A DNA stretch of 64,000 bases from Pseudoalteromonas ruthenica. Lineage in GTDB: Bacteria > Pseudomonadota > Gammaproteobacteria > Enterobacterales > Alteromonadaceae. Under the pieces are notes generated by a model. That model had not been told where the DNA came from. It saw only the letters and a list, made by a program, of their open reading frames with translations, and made no database searches. The position numbers and the translations under genes were made by a program. The first letter of the stretch is position 1; every line of letters begins with the position of its first letter. Positions 1 to 9,656 of this stretch are shown piece after piece. Location of the stretch: positions 2,683,501-2,747,500 of the forward strand of contig NZ_CP023396.1 in the NCBI RefSeq assembly GCF_008808095.1. The letters run 5' to 3'.

Positions 1-318
1 AGCTTAAAGATTCAATATCAGGAACTTGGTGAGCAACTGGCACAAACTCAGCAGGCATTGCGCAATGCCCAAGCACAGCTTCCCGAGCTACAAACGCTGA
101 ATCGCGACTTGCAGGAGCAAGCCCAGCAGTTGCAAGCTCAACTAGATCAAGCGATTGCCGAGCGCGACGCGCTTAATGCTAAACAACAAGGTTTAAAGGC
201 CAAAGAAAAGCGACAGTTACTCACCTACGGTGGGGCAATTGCATTTATTGGTCTATTCTTAGGAATAATCCTCACCGTTATCTTGTCGCGCCGCAAGCGC
301 TATGACGGATGGGCATAA
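1..318 (+). CDS. YgiM-like SH3-domain membrane protein, C-terminal part (5' end outside window)
   Basis: The reading frame is open from the first base, so the start and the N-terminal signal peptide and SH3 domain expected for this family lie to the left of the window. What remains is a Gln/Ala/Leu-rich coiled coil of about 70 residues, one transmembrane helix (around YGGAIAFIGLFLGIILTVIL) and a short basic tail RRKRYDGWA. That tail and layout match the end of E. coli YgiM (TIGR04211 family), whose function is unknown. In E. coli ygiM sits directly before cca; here cca is about 10 kb away, which supports the assignment. A strong terminator follows the stop codon. Confidence 0.75.
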   Translation, partial: SLKIQYQELGEQLAQTQQALRNAQAQLPELQTLNRDLQEQAQQLQAQLDQAIAERDALNAKQQGLKAKEKRQLLTYGGAIAFIGLFLGIILTVILSRRKRYDGWA

Positions 319-344
319 TCATTATTTTCAATTTGCATTGAGCC

Positions 345-373
345 AAAAAGAGCACCTAGGTGCTCTTTTTTTT
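345..373 (+). terminator. Rho-independent terminator after the YgiM-like gene
   Basis: A perfect palindrome AGAGCACCTAGGTGCTCT is flanked by A5 on the left and followed by T8 on the right. It lies 27 bases after the stop codon. The symmetric A and T tracts could also stop transcripts arriving from the minus-strand lrp-type gene. Confidence 0.85.
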
Positions 374-438
374 GCCAGTCGCTAATAGCGCTATTCGTAA
401 ACTCTATATTACAGCTTGTGTTTGCATGCTCAGGACAT

Positions 439-921
439 TCACAGCTCGATACTGAGCCCGGTATCTTCTTTTACCTTTTCAATCACCATGTACGTATGAT
501 GCGTACCGACTCCAGGAATATCCACTAAATCTCCCAGTACTTGGCGGTATTCGTTCATATCACTGACACGCACCTTGAGTAAGTAGTCGTAGCCTCCAGC
601 AACCATATCGCACTCCACTACTTGTGGTGTATTGAGGATATGCTCTTTAAAAGTTTTAAATACCGAAGTATTAGATGTCACTAACGACACCTGCACATGG
701 GCCAATAAACTTTGGTTTAATTTTTGCTCACTGAGCTTAGCATGATAGCCTTCAATAAAGCCTTCTGATTCGAGCCGTTTTACACGGTCGAGGCAAGGGC
801 TAGGACTGAGGTTAACTTGCTTAGCTAAATTGACGTTAGAGATCCGACCATTGCGTTGTAAAACGTCGAGAATAGCGAGATCGATTCGGTCTAAGGTGCG
901 AGGTTTAGCTGTTAAAGACAT
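439..921 (-). CDS. Lrp/AsnC-family transcriptional regulator, probable proline-responsive regulator of putA
   Basis: A 160-residue protein of typical Lrp length. The N-terminal helix-turn-helix (about residues 10-60) contains LDRIDLAILDVLQRNGRISN and LSPSPCLDRVKRLE, very close to E. coli Lrp. The C-terminal AsnC/RAM ligand-binding domain contains VVECDMVAGGYDYLLKVRV. It is transcribed divergently from putA across a 256-base gap that holds a good Lrp-like site. Because this PutA lacks its own DNA-binding domain, a neighbouring Lrp-type activator like Agrobacterium PutR is the natural candidate for control. The family call is secure; the proline role is inferred from position. Confidence 0.85.
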   Translation of the reverse strand: MSLTAKPRTLDRIDLAILDVLQRNGRISNVNLAKQVNLSPSPCLDRVKRLESEGFIEGYHAKLSEQKLNQSLLAHVQVSLVTSNTSVFKTFKEHILNTPQVVECDMVAGGYDYLLKVRVSDMNEYRQVLGDLVDIPGVGTHHTYMVIEKVKEDTGLSIEL

Positions 922-987
922 AGCAGCATTTTATACGGACAACGAAGAAATATGCCCTGTAAATTATCGTATTTCGAAAAATTAAAC

Positions 988-1002
988 CAGCATATTCTGC
1001 GG
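988..1002 (+). promoter_or_regulatory. Candidate Lrp-type operator between the regulator and putA
   Basis: CAGCATATTCTGCGG matches the E. coli Lrp consensus YAGHAWATTWTDCTR at 13 of 15 positions. It is followed by an interrupted inverted repeat GCATT/AATGC (1002-1019) and by AATATG-TATT-CATATT (1025-1040). All lie in the divergent intergenic region, where an autoregulating Lrp-type protein would be expected to bind. Confidence 0.45.
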
Positions 1003-1177
1003 CATTTTCATTAGAATGCCCGCGAATATGTATTCATATTGAGTGCAATCTCACCTTCGCGTTTTAGCAGCGAGGTGACCTACACTGTAGTAATTGTCGT
1101 AACCGAGGCCCCACCATCTCACCTTGTGGTGTGGGTACAGTTGCTATTTTTAGACTCCATGATTTTGAGGGTTGCTT

Positions 1178-4100
1178 ATGTTATTTGAAGGCAATTTGAT
1201 TACTGAATGCCCTATCCGCCAGAAGATCCGTGACTTCTATCGCATTGATGAAAATGAAGTGATTGATCATATTTTACCACTGGCTGAAGTAGGCGTTACG
1301 GCACGCAGTCGCGCTTGGGAGCGCGCACGACAAATGGTATTGAATATTCGCAAGGACCAAGATGGTCAAAACGGTATTGATGCCCTGTTAAATGAGTTCT
1401 CCCTGTCGACTGAGGAAGGGGTGGTGTTAATGTGTTTGGCCGAAGCGCTATTGCGAGTGCCAGACAAAGAAACACAGGATAATTTAATTCGCGATAAACT
1501 CGCTAATGGCGACTGGAGTTCGCACTTAGGTAGCAGTGAGTCGCTATTTGTTAATGCCTCATCGTGGGGCTTGTTGGTCACCGGAAAAATGGTGAACTAC
1601 ACCGACAAAAACAAAGAAGAACAGTTTGGCCTGCTAAAACGCACCATGGGCCGCCTTGGCGAACCGGTGATCCGTAAAGCAGTGAACTATGCCATGAAGA
1701 TCATGGGCAAGCAGTTCGTTATGGGGCAAACCATTGATGAAGCCATTGAGCGCGCCGAAGAGACCGAGCGCAAAGGCTATGTTTATTCATACGACATGCT
1801 AGGCGAAGGCGCCCGCACTATGGCGGATGCTGATCGCTACTACGACAGCTACGTCAATGCAATTAATGCCATTGGTAAAGCGGCCAATGGTCGCGGCCCA
1901 GTAAAAAGCCCCGGCATTTCCGTTAAATTATCAGCAATTCATCCACGCTACGAGTTCACCCACCGTGAACGCGTCATGTCAGAGATTGTGCCCAAGCTAA
2001 AAGAGCTTGCACTGTTGGCGAAAAAATACGATATCGGCCTCACCGTTGACGCCGAAGAAGCCGATCGCCTAGATATTTCTCTTGATGTCATTGAAGCGGT
2101 ATACAGCGATCCTGATTTAGGTGACTGGCAAGGTTTTGGTCTGGCCGTACAAGCCTATCAAAAACGCGCTATTTTTGTTTGTGAGTGGCTTACAGAACTT
2201 GCTCGTCGCGTAGGTCGTAAACTGATGGTGCGTTTGGTTAAAGGCGCTTACTGGGACACCGAGATCAAAACCACACAGCAAGACGGTTTAGACCACTTCC
2301 CGGTTTTCACCCGTAAAGCCACCACCGATGTGTCGTACAAAGCCTGTGCTATCAAACTAATGGAAGCACGTGATGCGCTATTCCCTCAGTTTGCAACTCA
2401 CAATGCTTACACTGCAGCGACCATTTTAGAAGTCGCCAAAGGTGACCATCACGGCTTTGAATTCCAGCGCCTACACGGTATGGGTGAATCTCTTTACGAC
2501 CAAATTGTACTCAAAGAAAAGATTCAATGTCGTGTGTATGCGCCAGTGGGCCAGCATGAAGATTTGCTTGCTTACTTGGTACGTCGCCTGCTTGAAAACG
2601 GCGCCAACTCGTCATTTGTAAATGCCATTGTTGATACTAAGCAACCGGTAGAAGCACTGCTGCCAGATCCGGTAGAAACCCTGCAGGGTCTGCGTAATAA
2701 ATACAACAAGCAGATCAAATTACCTATCGAGCTTTATGGTAGTGAACGCGCCAACTCAAAAGGCTTAGACCTGACTGATATCAATGCCATCACGCCGCTA
2801 AAAGAAAACCTTGATACCTGGTTCGAAGAACATCGTATTAGCGACGATCAGGTTGCTGAGGGTAACTTAGCAGTGCGTAACCCTGCTAATCACAAGGAAA
2901 TCATTGGCCAATTGCATTTGCAAAGTGGCGAAGAGATGAAGACCTTATTGGAAAATGCCGAAAAAGAGTTTATCTCTTGGTCAGCAACGCCAGTAAAAGA
3001 GCGCGCAGACTTATTGCGTCGTGTCGGCGATATCCTTGAGCGCCACCATGATGAGCTGGTTGCCTTGTGTATAAAAGAAGCCGGGAAAGTGACCCAAGAT
3101 GGCATCGATGAAGTTCGTGAAGCCGTAGACTTCTGCCGCTACTATGCAGCACGCGCCGAAGAACTCGCCGAGGACGAGCGTTTCGAGGCACGTGGCGTGA
3201 TCCTCTGTATCAGCCCATGGAACTTCCCACTGGCTATTTTCCTTGGCCAAGTTGCAGCGGCTATCGTTACTGGTAATACCGTGATTGCCAAGCCTGCAGA
3301 GCAAACCAGTCTTATCGCTTTGCGCGCCATTGAACTGATGCATTCCGTCGGCTTGCCACAACATGTGGTGCAGCCAGTGATTGCTCGCGGTAGCGAAGTG
3401 GGTGAGCATATTGTTCCTGATGAGCGCATCCAGGCCGTGATGTTCACAGGTTCCACAGAAACAGGCACGCTGATTTCCCGCACTTTAGCGGCTCGTAATG
3501 ACATTCAAGTGCCCTTGATTGCCGAAACGGGCGGTCAAAACTGTATGATTGTCGATTCGACGGCGCTGCCGGAACAGGTTGTTGATGATGTCATCAAGTC
3601 TGGCTTTCAAAGTGCAGGTCAACGCTGTTCAGCATTGCGCGTGTTATTTATTCAAGAAGATGTTGCCGATGGCATGATTGAGATGCTCAAAGGCGCATTG
3701 GCCGAGTTGCATGTGGGCGACCCTGCCTACCTGTCTACCGACATCGGGCCGGTGATTGATGAAAAAGCACTGAAAACCCTCAACGATCATGTTGAGTACC
3801 TCAAAGGCAATGCGACCTTGCATTATGAATGTGCGATTCCTAATAACAGCGAGAACGGCGCGTACTTCTTTGCCCCGCGACTGTATGAAATCAAAGATTT
3901 ATCGGTGCTCAAGCGCGAAGTGTTTGGCCCTATCGTGCATATCGTTCGCTACAAAGCCAGTGAGTTGGACGATGTGATCGATCAAATCAATGGTACCGGC
4001 TATGGCCTGACCATGGGTGTGCACTCTCGCATTGAAGAGCGCTGCCAGTATGTCGCTCGTCAATCTCGTGCCGGTAACGTATACGTTAACCGCAATATGA

Positions 4101-4981
4101 TTGGCGCTATCGTTGGTGTGCAACCATTCGGTGGCCGAGGCCTGTCTGGCACCGGACCAAAAGCCGGTGGCCCTAACTACTTATTGCGCTTGGTCAAAGA
4201 GAAGGCCTCGCCTGATAACGTGCAAATGACTGATTTGCCACCTGATGAGCGTGATCTTCACCATTACTCCGGCGCCAGCGAGAAAGTTGAAGAGCTGATG
4301 AGTAATTCATTACGCGATGAGAAGATTTGGCGCGCTACCGCGTTGAATGATCGTGTTTCGGCATTGCGTCAGTTACTGGCGAAGTTGGCGACGGTAGAGA
4401 TCCTCGATGAGCTAGCCGATGACTTGGCAATGACCTTGAGCGATGCCAGAGCACAAATCAACCGTATCGAAAAGCGGATGAAACGCCACAAAGAGCTACC
4501 AGGACCAACAGGGGAATCAAACACCCTGCACCTCGAACCTCGTGGCTGTGTCGTGTGTTATGCCGATAAGAGTACGTCCTTTAATTTCTGGGCTATCTCT
4601 ATCATCACCGCATTAGCGGCCGGTAACACAGTGATCACTGTGGCCTCAGAACTGTTCTATGAAGAAGCGCAAGCATTCAGAGATAAGTTCGTTGCCACAG
4701 GCGTTGCCGAAGGCGTGTTGCAGGTAGCAAAACCCAATCAGCTACAGGCAATTTTGGCTCACCGTCACCTAGCCGGTGCCGTAGTAGCCGCACGCTCATC
4801 GCGTTTAGGTTACTTCGCGCAGCAACTCGCGGGCCGTAAAGGCGCTATCCTGCCAGTGATCAGTGCCGAGTACTACGACACACTGATTAATCGTCTACTG
4901 ACCGAAAAAACGATCAGTATTGATACCACCGCATCAGGGGGCAACACGTCACTGATGACGCTCGTGGAAGACGACGAATAG
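1178..4981 (+). CDS. putA: Bifunctional proline dehydrogenase / L-glutamate gamma-semialdehyde dehydrogenase (PutA, type B)
   Basis: This 1267-residue enzyme oxidises proline to glutamate in two steps. The N-terminal part (about residues 80-500) is the FAD-dependent proline dehydrogenase barrel, ending in the substrate-binding YLVRRLLENGANSSF stretch. The aldehyde dehydrogenase domain (about 570-1050) has the fold motif SPWNFPLAIF, the general base region AETGGQN and the catalytic cysteine in GQRCSALR (Cys817). A further C-terminal ALDH-like domain (about 1100-1260) marks the long form. The ribbon-helix-helix repressor domain of E. coli PutA is absent, so this is a type B protein and cannot repress itself. 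The ATG at 1178 is chosen over an upstream TTG because GAGGG at 1167 is well spaced for it. Confidence 0.97.
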   Translation: MLFEGNLITECPIRQKIRDFYRIDENEVIDHILPLAEVGVTARSRAWERARQMVLNIRKDQDGQNGIDALLNEFSLSTEEGVVLMCLAEALLRVPDKETQDNLIRDKLANGDWSSHLGSSESLFVNASSWGLLVTGKMVNYTDKNKEEQFGLLKRTMGRLGEPVIRKAVNYAMKIMGKQFVMGQTIDEAIERAEETERKGYVYSYDMLGEGARTMADADRYYDSYVNAINAIGKAANGRGPVKSPGISVKLSAIHPRYEFTHRERVMSEIVPKLKELALLAKKYDIGLTVDAEEADRLDISLDVIEAVYSDPDLGDWQGFGLAVQAYQKRAIFVCEWLTELARRVGRKLMVRLVKGAYWDTEIKTTQQDGLDHFPVFTRKATTDVSYKACAIKLMEARDALFPQFATHNAYTAATILEVAKGDHHGFEFQRLHGMGESLYDQIVLKEKIQCRVYAPVGQHEDLLAYLVRRLLENGANSSFVNAIVDTKQPVEALLPDPVETLQGLRNKYNKQIKLPIELYGSERANSKGLDLTDINAITPLKENLDTWFEEHRISDDQVAEGNLAVRNPANHKEIIGQLHLQSGEEMKTLLENAEKEFISWSATPVKERADLLRRVGDILERHHDELVALCIKEAGKVTQDGIDEVREAVDFCRYYAARAEELAEDERFEARGVILCISPWNFPLAIFLGQVAAAIVTGNTVIAKPAEQTSLIALRAIELMHSVGLPQHVVQPVIARGSEVGEHIVPDERIQAVMFTGSTETGTLISRTLAARNDIQVPLIAETGGQNCMIVDSTALPEQVVDDVIKSGFQSAGQRCSALRVLFIQEDVADGMIEMLKGALAELHVGDPAYLSTDIGPVIDEKALKTLNDHVEYLKGNATLHYECAIPNNSENGAYFFAPRLYEIKDLSVLKREVFGPIVHIVRYKASELDDVIDQINGTGYGLTMGVHSRIEERCQYVARQSRAGNVYVNRNMIGAIVGVQPFGGRGLSGTGPKAGGPNYLLRLVKEKASPDNVQMTDLPPDERDLHHYSGASEKVEELMSNSLRDEKIWRATALNDRVSALRQLLAKLATVEILDELADDLAMTLSDARAQINRIEKRMKRHKELPGPTGESNTLHLEPRGCVVCYADKSTSFNFWAISIITALAAGNTVITVASELFYEEAQAFRDKFVATGVAEGVLQVAKPNQLQAILAHRHLAGAVVAARSSRLGYFAQQLAGRKGAILPVISAEYYDTLINRLLTEKTISIDTTASGGNTSLMTLVEDDE

Positions 4982-5001
4982 TTATAACTAAGCTATTGAT
5001 T

Positions 5002-5027
5002 AAAAAGGCGCCGTCGGCGCCTTTTTT
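5002..5027 (+). terminator. Rho-independent terminator after putA
   Basis: The stem AAAAAGGCGCC pairs with GGCGCCTTTTT around a 3-4 base loop and ends in six T residues, 20 bases after the putA stop. Confidence 0.9.
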
Positions 5028-5110
5028 ATTGCCTGCAGCAGTAATTGTTGCTACCTAGCAAGGGGAAACTTTGCTATGTTTTAAGGAAGAGTTCATAAAG
5101 CGGTAAATCA

Positions 5111-6322
5111 ATGCACGATACCATCTCCATCAATCAGCTTAAGCCCGGTATGTTTGTTGTTCAGGTCAGCAAGCAATCAGGCTCTGTGAAAATAAAAAAT
5201 CAGGGCTGGGTAAAGACGCAAACCGCGATTGATAAGTTAAAAAAAGTGGGTGTGCAGGAAGTCATTATCGATCCTGACAAGACGCTACAGCGCAAGAAAC
5301 CAAGCAAAGAAGCACAACCAAAACCCACTTCAACGGAGTCTGCAAAGCCGCAGAGCAGCGATCCTTGGGCGAGCAGTGTAAGCGTTGAAAGCGAACTTAA
5401 CAAAGCACAACGCCTATACAGCGAAGCTAAACAGTTACAAAGCAAAGCTTTTAAAGATATAAAAGCGGGCCGCAAGATTGATGTGGGACCTTTCAAAGAC
5501 GTAGCCAAAGGCTTTATGGATTCGGTGTTTCGCAATCAAGATGCGCTGGCCTGTCTTACTCGTTTACGGGAAAAAGATGCCTACTTGATGGAGCACTCTA
5601 TTAATGTCTCCATCTTGATGACTATTTTCGCCAAACACTTGCGCCTCGATACTGACACCATTCATGAGTTAGCCACTGGTGCTTTACTGCACGACATTGG
5701 CAAAATAAAAATCCCCGATGAGATTTTACATAAACCGGGGCGCTTAACTGAGCAAGAGTTCGCGGTCATAAAAGACCACGCCCGCTTCAGTAAAGAAATC
5801 TTAGAACAGTCAGGCCTAACCGGCATTGCCGTCGATATTGCCGGGTTTCACCATGAACGCATTGACGGCACTGGTTACCCTTTCGGCAAAAAAGCTGAGG
5901 AGATCAGCCAGTATGTGCGTATGGCATCAATAGTCGACGTTTACGATGCGCTAACCGCCGAGCGCGTTTATAAAGAAGGCATGACCCCAATTCAGGCATT
6001 TAAAATTCTCAAAGATGGCGTCCCCAATAGCTTTGATGGTGAGTTATTAAACCGCTTTATCCAATGCATTGGCGTGCACCCCGTAGGCACCTTGGTGAAG
6101 CTCACCAATCATAAGGTGGGAGTGGTGTCGCGCAGCAACCCTAATGACCCTCTCAAACCTCAGGTAAAAACCTTCTACAACGCTAAACATGCCCATTACA
6201 CTCAGGTTGAGGATATAGATTTAACCCGTGCTCGCGCCAACGAAGAGCTCGAAGCAGCCGTTAAACCTGAGCTTTTCAACATCGACCTAATGCGTTTTTT
6301 CAAGCACTCGCTGATGCCTTAA
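5111..6322 (+). CDS. HD-GYP domain cyclic-di-GMP phosphodiesterase with N-terminal DUF3391 domain
   Basis: The 403-residue protein has no signal peptide or membrane helix. The first 70 residues or so (IKNQGWVKTQT, KLKKVGVQEVIIDPDKTLQ) resemble the DUF3391 domain often fused to HD-GYP. A charged linker follows, then the HD-GYP domain (about 140-330) with the metal motif HDIGKIKIPDEIL and HHERIDGTGYPFG, the GYP signature. All metal ligands I can recognise are intact, so hydrolysis of c-di-GMP to pGpG or GMP in the cytoplasm is likely. It stands alone between the putA terminator and katE, so its signalling input is unknown. Confidence 0.92.
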   Translation: MHDTISINQLKPGMFVVQVSKQSGSVKIKNQGWVKTQTAIDKLKKVGVQEVIIDPDKTLQRKKPSKEAQPKPTSTESAKPQSSDPWASSVSVESELNKAQRLYSEAKQLQSKAFKDIKAGRKIDVGPFKDVAKGFMDSVFRNQDALACLTRLREKDAYLMEHSINVSILMTIFAKHLRLDTDTIHELATGALLHDIGKIKIPDEILHKPGRLTEQEFAVIKDHARFSKEILEQSGLTGIAVDIAGFHHERIDGTGYPFGKKAEEISQYVRMASIVDVYDALTAERVYKEGMTPIQAFKILKDGVPNSFDGELLNRFIQCIGVHPVGTLVKLTNHKVGVVSRSNPNDPLKPQVKTFYNAKHAHYTQVEDIDLTRARANEELEAAVKPELFNIDLMRFFKHSLMP

Positions 6323-6332
6323 AAAGAACTAT

Positions 6333-6376
6333 ACAGGGTGCTGAGCGGCATTGTTGAAAAAGTTACAGCGCCCTGT
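6333..6376 (+). other. Stem-loop after the HD-GYP gene
   Basis: ACAGGGTGCTG pairs with CAGCGCCCTGT (one G-U wobble) across a 22-base loop just after the stop codon. There is no T tract, so it may be a 3' stabilising structure or a weak terminator rather than a canonical one. Confidence 0.4.
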
Positions 6377-6518
6377 GCAACTTGTTCCCATTTTCTTTCC
6401 TTCTAAAAACGAAAACAACGCTGAAAGCCAAGCAATACCCGCTGACTTTGTGATGGTCCCTATTTTGCTACCAACTCATTATTCACTCTACTTTTGAAAT
6501 GAGCAATAAGGATGGCAA

Positions 6519-8585
6519 ATGGCTGAATCATTCAAATACCAAGGCAATAAAGGCAGTGGTGGTGAGCTTCACCAAAAAGCATCAGAAAAGCACCCAACGA
6601 TGACCACAGCTCAAGGCTGCCCGGTAAGTGATAATCAAAACTCACTGACCGCCGCTAAGCGTGGCCCAGGACTGCTAGAAGATCATGTGCTACGTGAGAA
6701 ACTATTTCATTTTGATCATGAGCGTATCCCTGAACGAGTGGTGCATGCTCGTGGTTACGGTGCGCACGGTTACTTCGAGACGTATGAGTCACTCTCGCAA
6801 TTAACCTGTGCTGACTTATTTCAACGTAAAGGTGAGAAGACTCCAGTTTTTGCTCGCTTTTCAACTGTTGCTGGCAATAAAGGCTCACCTGATTTAGCGC
6901 GTGATGTTCGTGGCTTTGCAGTAAAATTCTATACCCAAGAAGGTAATTGGGATTTAGTGGGAAATAACATTCCGGTATTTTTCATTCAAGACGCAATGAA
7001 ATTCCCAGACCTCATTCATAGCGCTAAGGCAGAGCCGGACAGAGGGTTTCCGCAGGCACAAACGGCTCATGACAACTTTTGGGATTTTATCAGTCTTACG
7101 CCGGAGTCCATGCACATGGTTATGTGGGCCATGTCGGACCGCGCTATCCCCCGTTCACTGCGCTTTATGGAAGGTTTTGGCGTGCATACCTTTAAGTTTA
7201 TCAATGCCGAGGGAGAGGAAAACTACATTAAATTTCATTGGAAACCAAAACAGGGGATGCAATCAGTGGTTTGGAACGAAGCACTGAAGCTGAACGGCGC
7301 AGATCCCGACTATCATCGTCGTGATATGTGGGAATCGATTGCCAACGGCGACTACCCCGAGTGGGAGCTAGGGGTTCAGGTATTCAGCCAAGAGTTTGCT
7401 GATCAGTTCGAGTTTGATGTGCTCGATGCCACCAAGTTTATTCCCGAGGAGCAAGTGCCGGTGCAAATAGTTGGCCGCATGGTACTCAACCGCGCCGTTG
7501 ATAACTTCTTTGCAGAAACAGAACAAGTTGCTTTTTGTACACAAAATATTGTCCCGGGATTAGATTTTACTCCGGACCCATTGTTACAGGGGCGCAATTT
7601 TTCGTATCTAGATACGCAAACTAAGCGCTTAGGGGGCCCTAATTTTACTCATATCCCAGTGAACGCCCCAAAATGCCCAATGGCTCACTTTCACCAAGAT
7701 GGTCATATGGCCATGCACAACCCTAAAGGCCGCATAAACTATGAGCCGAACTCTTGGCAAGAGCATGAGCATAATCCTCGAGAGTGTCCAACAACAGGAT
7801 ATAAAAGCGCTTCAGGGCATACAGACGGCGATAAGCTTCGTTATCGTTCAGAGACCTTTGCCGATCACTATAGTCAAGCAAGGCAGTTTTACCTCAGTCA
7901 AACGCCGATAGAGCAAGCTCATATTCACTATGCTCTGGTATTCGAGCTATCTAAAGTAGAGCACCTTGCCATTCGTGAGCGCGTGGTCTCACACTTACTT
8001 AATATTGATACCACCTTAGCTAATGAGGTCGCCGATGGTCTACGTCTACAAACTATGCCGGAGCCCGCACAAGCAGCTATGCCCACTCGAGATGATTTAC
8101 CTACATCAGATGCATTGAGTATTTTGAAAAATACTGCGCACACTTTTGCTGGCCGAAAACTGGGGATTCTAATCAGTGATGGTTTCGATTTAACACTTTT
8201 TAAAGCGCTGACCACTGCATTAGATAACGAGGGCGCACGCTATGAAGTGATAGCGGCGCAGGTCGGAGGCGCAAAATCAAGCTGCGGCCATCATCAACAG
8301 GCTGATCAAGTTATCAACGGCGGGCCTTCTGTACTGTATGACGCTATAGCCATGTTAACAACCAAAGAAGGTGCTGAAAAGTTGGCTAACATTGCTGAGG
8401 CCAAGGACTTTATTAGTGATGCTCACGCGCACATGAAGTTTATCGGTTACACCGAGCATGTCTCGCCTTTAATCTCTGCCGCAGGCCTTGGACAAAGCAA
8501 AGACGAGGGTTGGATAGACTTCGGCTCGACTGATATTGCACAATTTGTCGAGCGGCTACGTCAGTTACGTTTTTGGCAGCGCTAA
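6519..8585 (+). CDS. katE: Large-subunit (clade 2, HPII-type) heme catalase
   Basis: The 688-residue length and two-part structure mark the large catalases that break down hydrogen peroxide. The catalytic histidine is in [17 protein letters not shown] (His76), the conserved core follows in [20 protein letters not shown], and the proximal heme region is [19 protein letters not shown] with the ligand Tyr. After about residue 540 comes the class-I-glutamine-amidotransferase-like tail ([17 protein letters not shown]) typical of HPII and absent from small catalases. The ATG at 6519 has AAGGAT seven bases upstream. It is a single-gene unit ending at a convergent hairpin. Confidence 0.96.
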   Translation: MAESFKYQGNKGSGGELHQKASEKHPTMTTAQGCPVSDNQNSLTAAKRGPGLLEDHVLREKLFHFDHERIPERVVHARGYGAHGYFETYESLSQLTCADLFQRKGEKTPVFARFSTVAGNKGSPDLARDVRGFAVKFYTQEGNWDLVGNNIPVFFIQDAMKFPDLIHSAKAEPDRGFPQAQTAHDNFWDFISLTPESMHMVMWAMSDRAIPRSLRFMEGFGVHTFKFINAEGEENYIKFHWKPKQGMQSVVWNEALKLNGADPDYHRRDMWESIANGDYPEWELGVQVFSQEFADQFEFDVLDATKFIPEEQVPVQIVGRMVLNRAVDNFFAETEQVAFCTQNIVPGLDFTPDPLLQGRNFSYLDTQTKRLGGPNFTHIPVNAPKCPMAHFHQDGHMAMHNPKGRINYEPNSWQEHEHNPRECPTTGYKSASGHTDGDKLRYRSETFADHYSQARQFYLSQTPIEQAHIHYALVFELSKVEHLAIRERVVSHLLNIDTTLANEVADGLRLQTMPEPAQAAMPTRDDLPTSDALSILKNTAHTFAGRKLGILISDGFDLTLFKALTTALDNEGARYEVIAAQVGGAKSSCGHHQQADQVINGGPSVLYDAIAMLTTKEGAEKLANIAEAKDFISDAHAHMKFIGYTEHVSPLISAAGLGQSKDEGWIDFGSTDIAQFVERLRQLRFWQR

Positions 8586-8593
8586 AATCCACT

Positions 8594-8618
8594 AGGGGAA
8601 GTGTTACGCACTTCCCCT
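8594..8618. terminator. Convergent hairpin between katE and gspB
   Basis: AGGGGAAGTG and CACTTCCCCT form a perfect 10-bp stem around TTACG, between two genes that point toward each other. Neither side carries a clean T tract, so a shared bidirectional terminator is likely but not certain. Confidence 0.55.
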
Positions 8619-8631
8619 TAATAGCTTACCG

Positions 8632-9645
8632 CTACGGCCAATCTTGCATTGCTTCGAGGCTAAATTCATAGTTATCAATGCTCAAAATGCTTTGCTCTGG
8701 GGTAATTTCTACGACCCGTAGACGACCCACAGAATCGCCCTCATACAGTTCGTAACCATTGATTTTTATCCACCGTTTGCTTTGCTCTGTGGCATAAATA
8801 TGAGCTTGATAAACAAGTTTAGGAATACGGTTCTGTATGGTCTCAGGCAATAGCTCTATCGGATCTGCCATTGAGCTGGCGCGACTTGCGGTGGTAACTG
8901 AGTCATCGGTTTTCATATTTTCAGTGGCTGCCACGGCATCGGCAAATGCGCGTTTTAAATCATCAGATACCCCAGCTAATTGAGCATCATTTTGTTGCTC
9001 ATAGGTGCGCTCAGCACCGCTGTCATTTTGATTGCTCAAGCCATTGTTGTAGCCGTTATTCATTTGCTTAGACTGTGGATAAGCATGGGTCTGTGCCATG
9101 GGCTGCCCAACCACCCTATATTGCCCTTGGTTTGCTGCTTGCGTATTCATGTTAGCCTGATAGTGAGGCTGCATTTGCATAGCGGTATTAGCCTGTGTTG
9201 GCACCCATTGCATGTAAGCCCCAGGTGCTGAATAAGGTTGGGTCATTTGCGGCATAACATACACAGGAACCATTTGCTGATAAGGGTGCACTTGCCCTGG
9301 CATTTGCAATGCTTGCATATTGACTTGTCCCGGGGACGTTGCCACATTTGCCTCGCTATCCGTGGCTGTAGTAGACGCTTGCTCAGTCGCGTCTGAGCGT
9401 TTTGCAGGCGATTCCGTCGCCGCTTTCGCTTGCTTGCTTGGGTGCTCCTGAGGCTGCGTGTGTAACTGCCATTGCTTACCGACAAAATACCCGATGGCCA
9501 AGGTAATCAGTACGATAACAACTAACAGCAAAGACCAAGTTAAACGTCGATAAAAGCGCAGCGCCTGTTGCTGCTCAAGGCCTTCGCCGGGAAGTTGTGC
9601 ACCGGGGTTTTGTGATTGTTTGAGTGCATCTAATAACAGTGACAT
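8632..9645 (-). CDS. gspB: General secretion pathway protein B (GspB/ExeB-like)
   Basis: A 337-residue protein built as a bitopic inner-membrane protein: cytoplasmic start MSLLLDALKQSQ, a transmembrane helix at about 36-54, a long periplasmic linker (about 60-260) and a C-terminal GspB domain (LPETIQNRIPKLVYQAHIYA to the end). GspA and GspB together help the type II secretion secretin pass through peptidoglycan. Residues 105-222 are extremely rich in Gln, Asn, Met, Pro and Tyr. The start at 9645 is used because the upstream extension is inside gspA and TAAGG precedes this ATG. It follows gspA by 11 bases. No other gsp gene is in the window. Confidence 0.85.
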   Translation of the reverse strand: MSLLLDALKQSQNPGAQLPGEGLEQQQALRFYRRLTWSLLLVVIVLITLAIGYFVGKQWQLHTQPQEHPSKQAKAATESPAKRSDATEQASTTATDSEANVATSPGQVNMQALQMPGQVHPYQQMVPVYVMPQMTQPYSAPGAYMQWVPTQANTAMQMQPHYQANMNTQAANQGQYRVVGQPMAQTHAYPQSKQMNNGYNNGLSNQNDSGAERTYEQQNDAQLAGVSDDLKRAFADAVAATENMKTDDSVTTASRASSMADPIELLPETIQNRIPKLVYQAHIYATEQSKRWIKINGYELYEGDSVGRLRVVEITPEQSILSIDNYEFSLEAMQDWP

Positions 9646-9656
9646 AAATAGTTGCC

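Noticed and set aside
2970..3504. Long open frames on the minus strand inside putA
   Set aside because: They lie opposite the conserved aldehyde dehydrogenase domain, overlap each other in different frames and have no plausible start sites; they are shadows.
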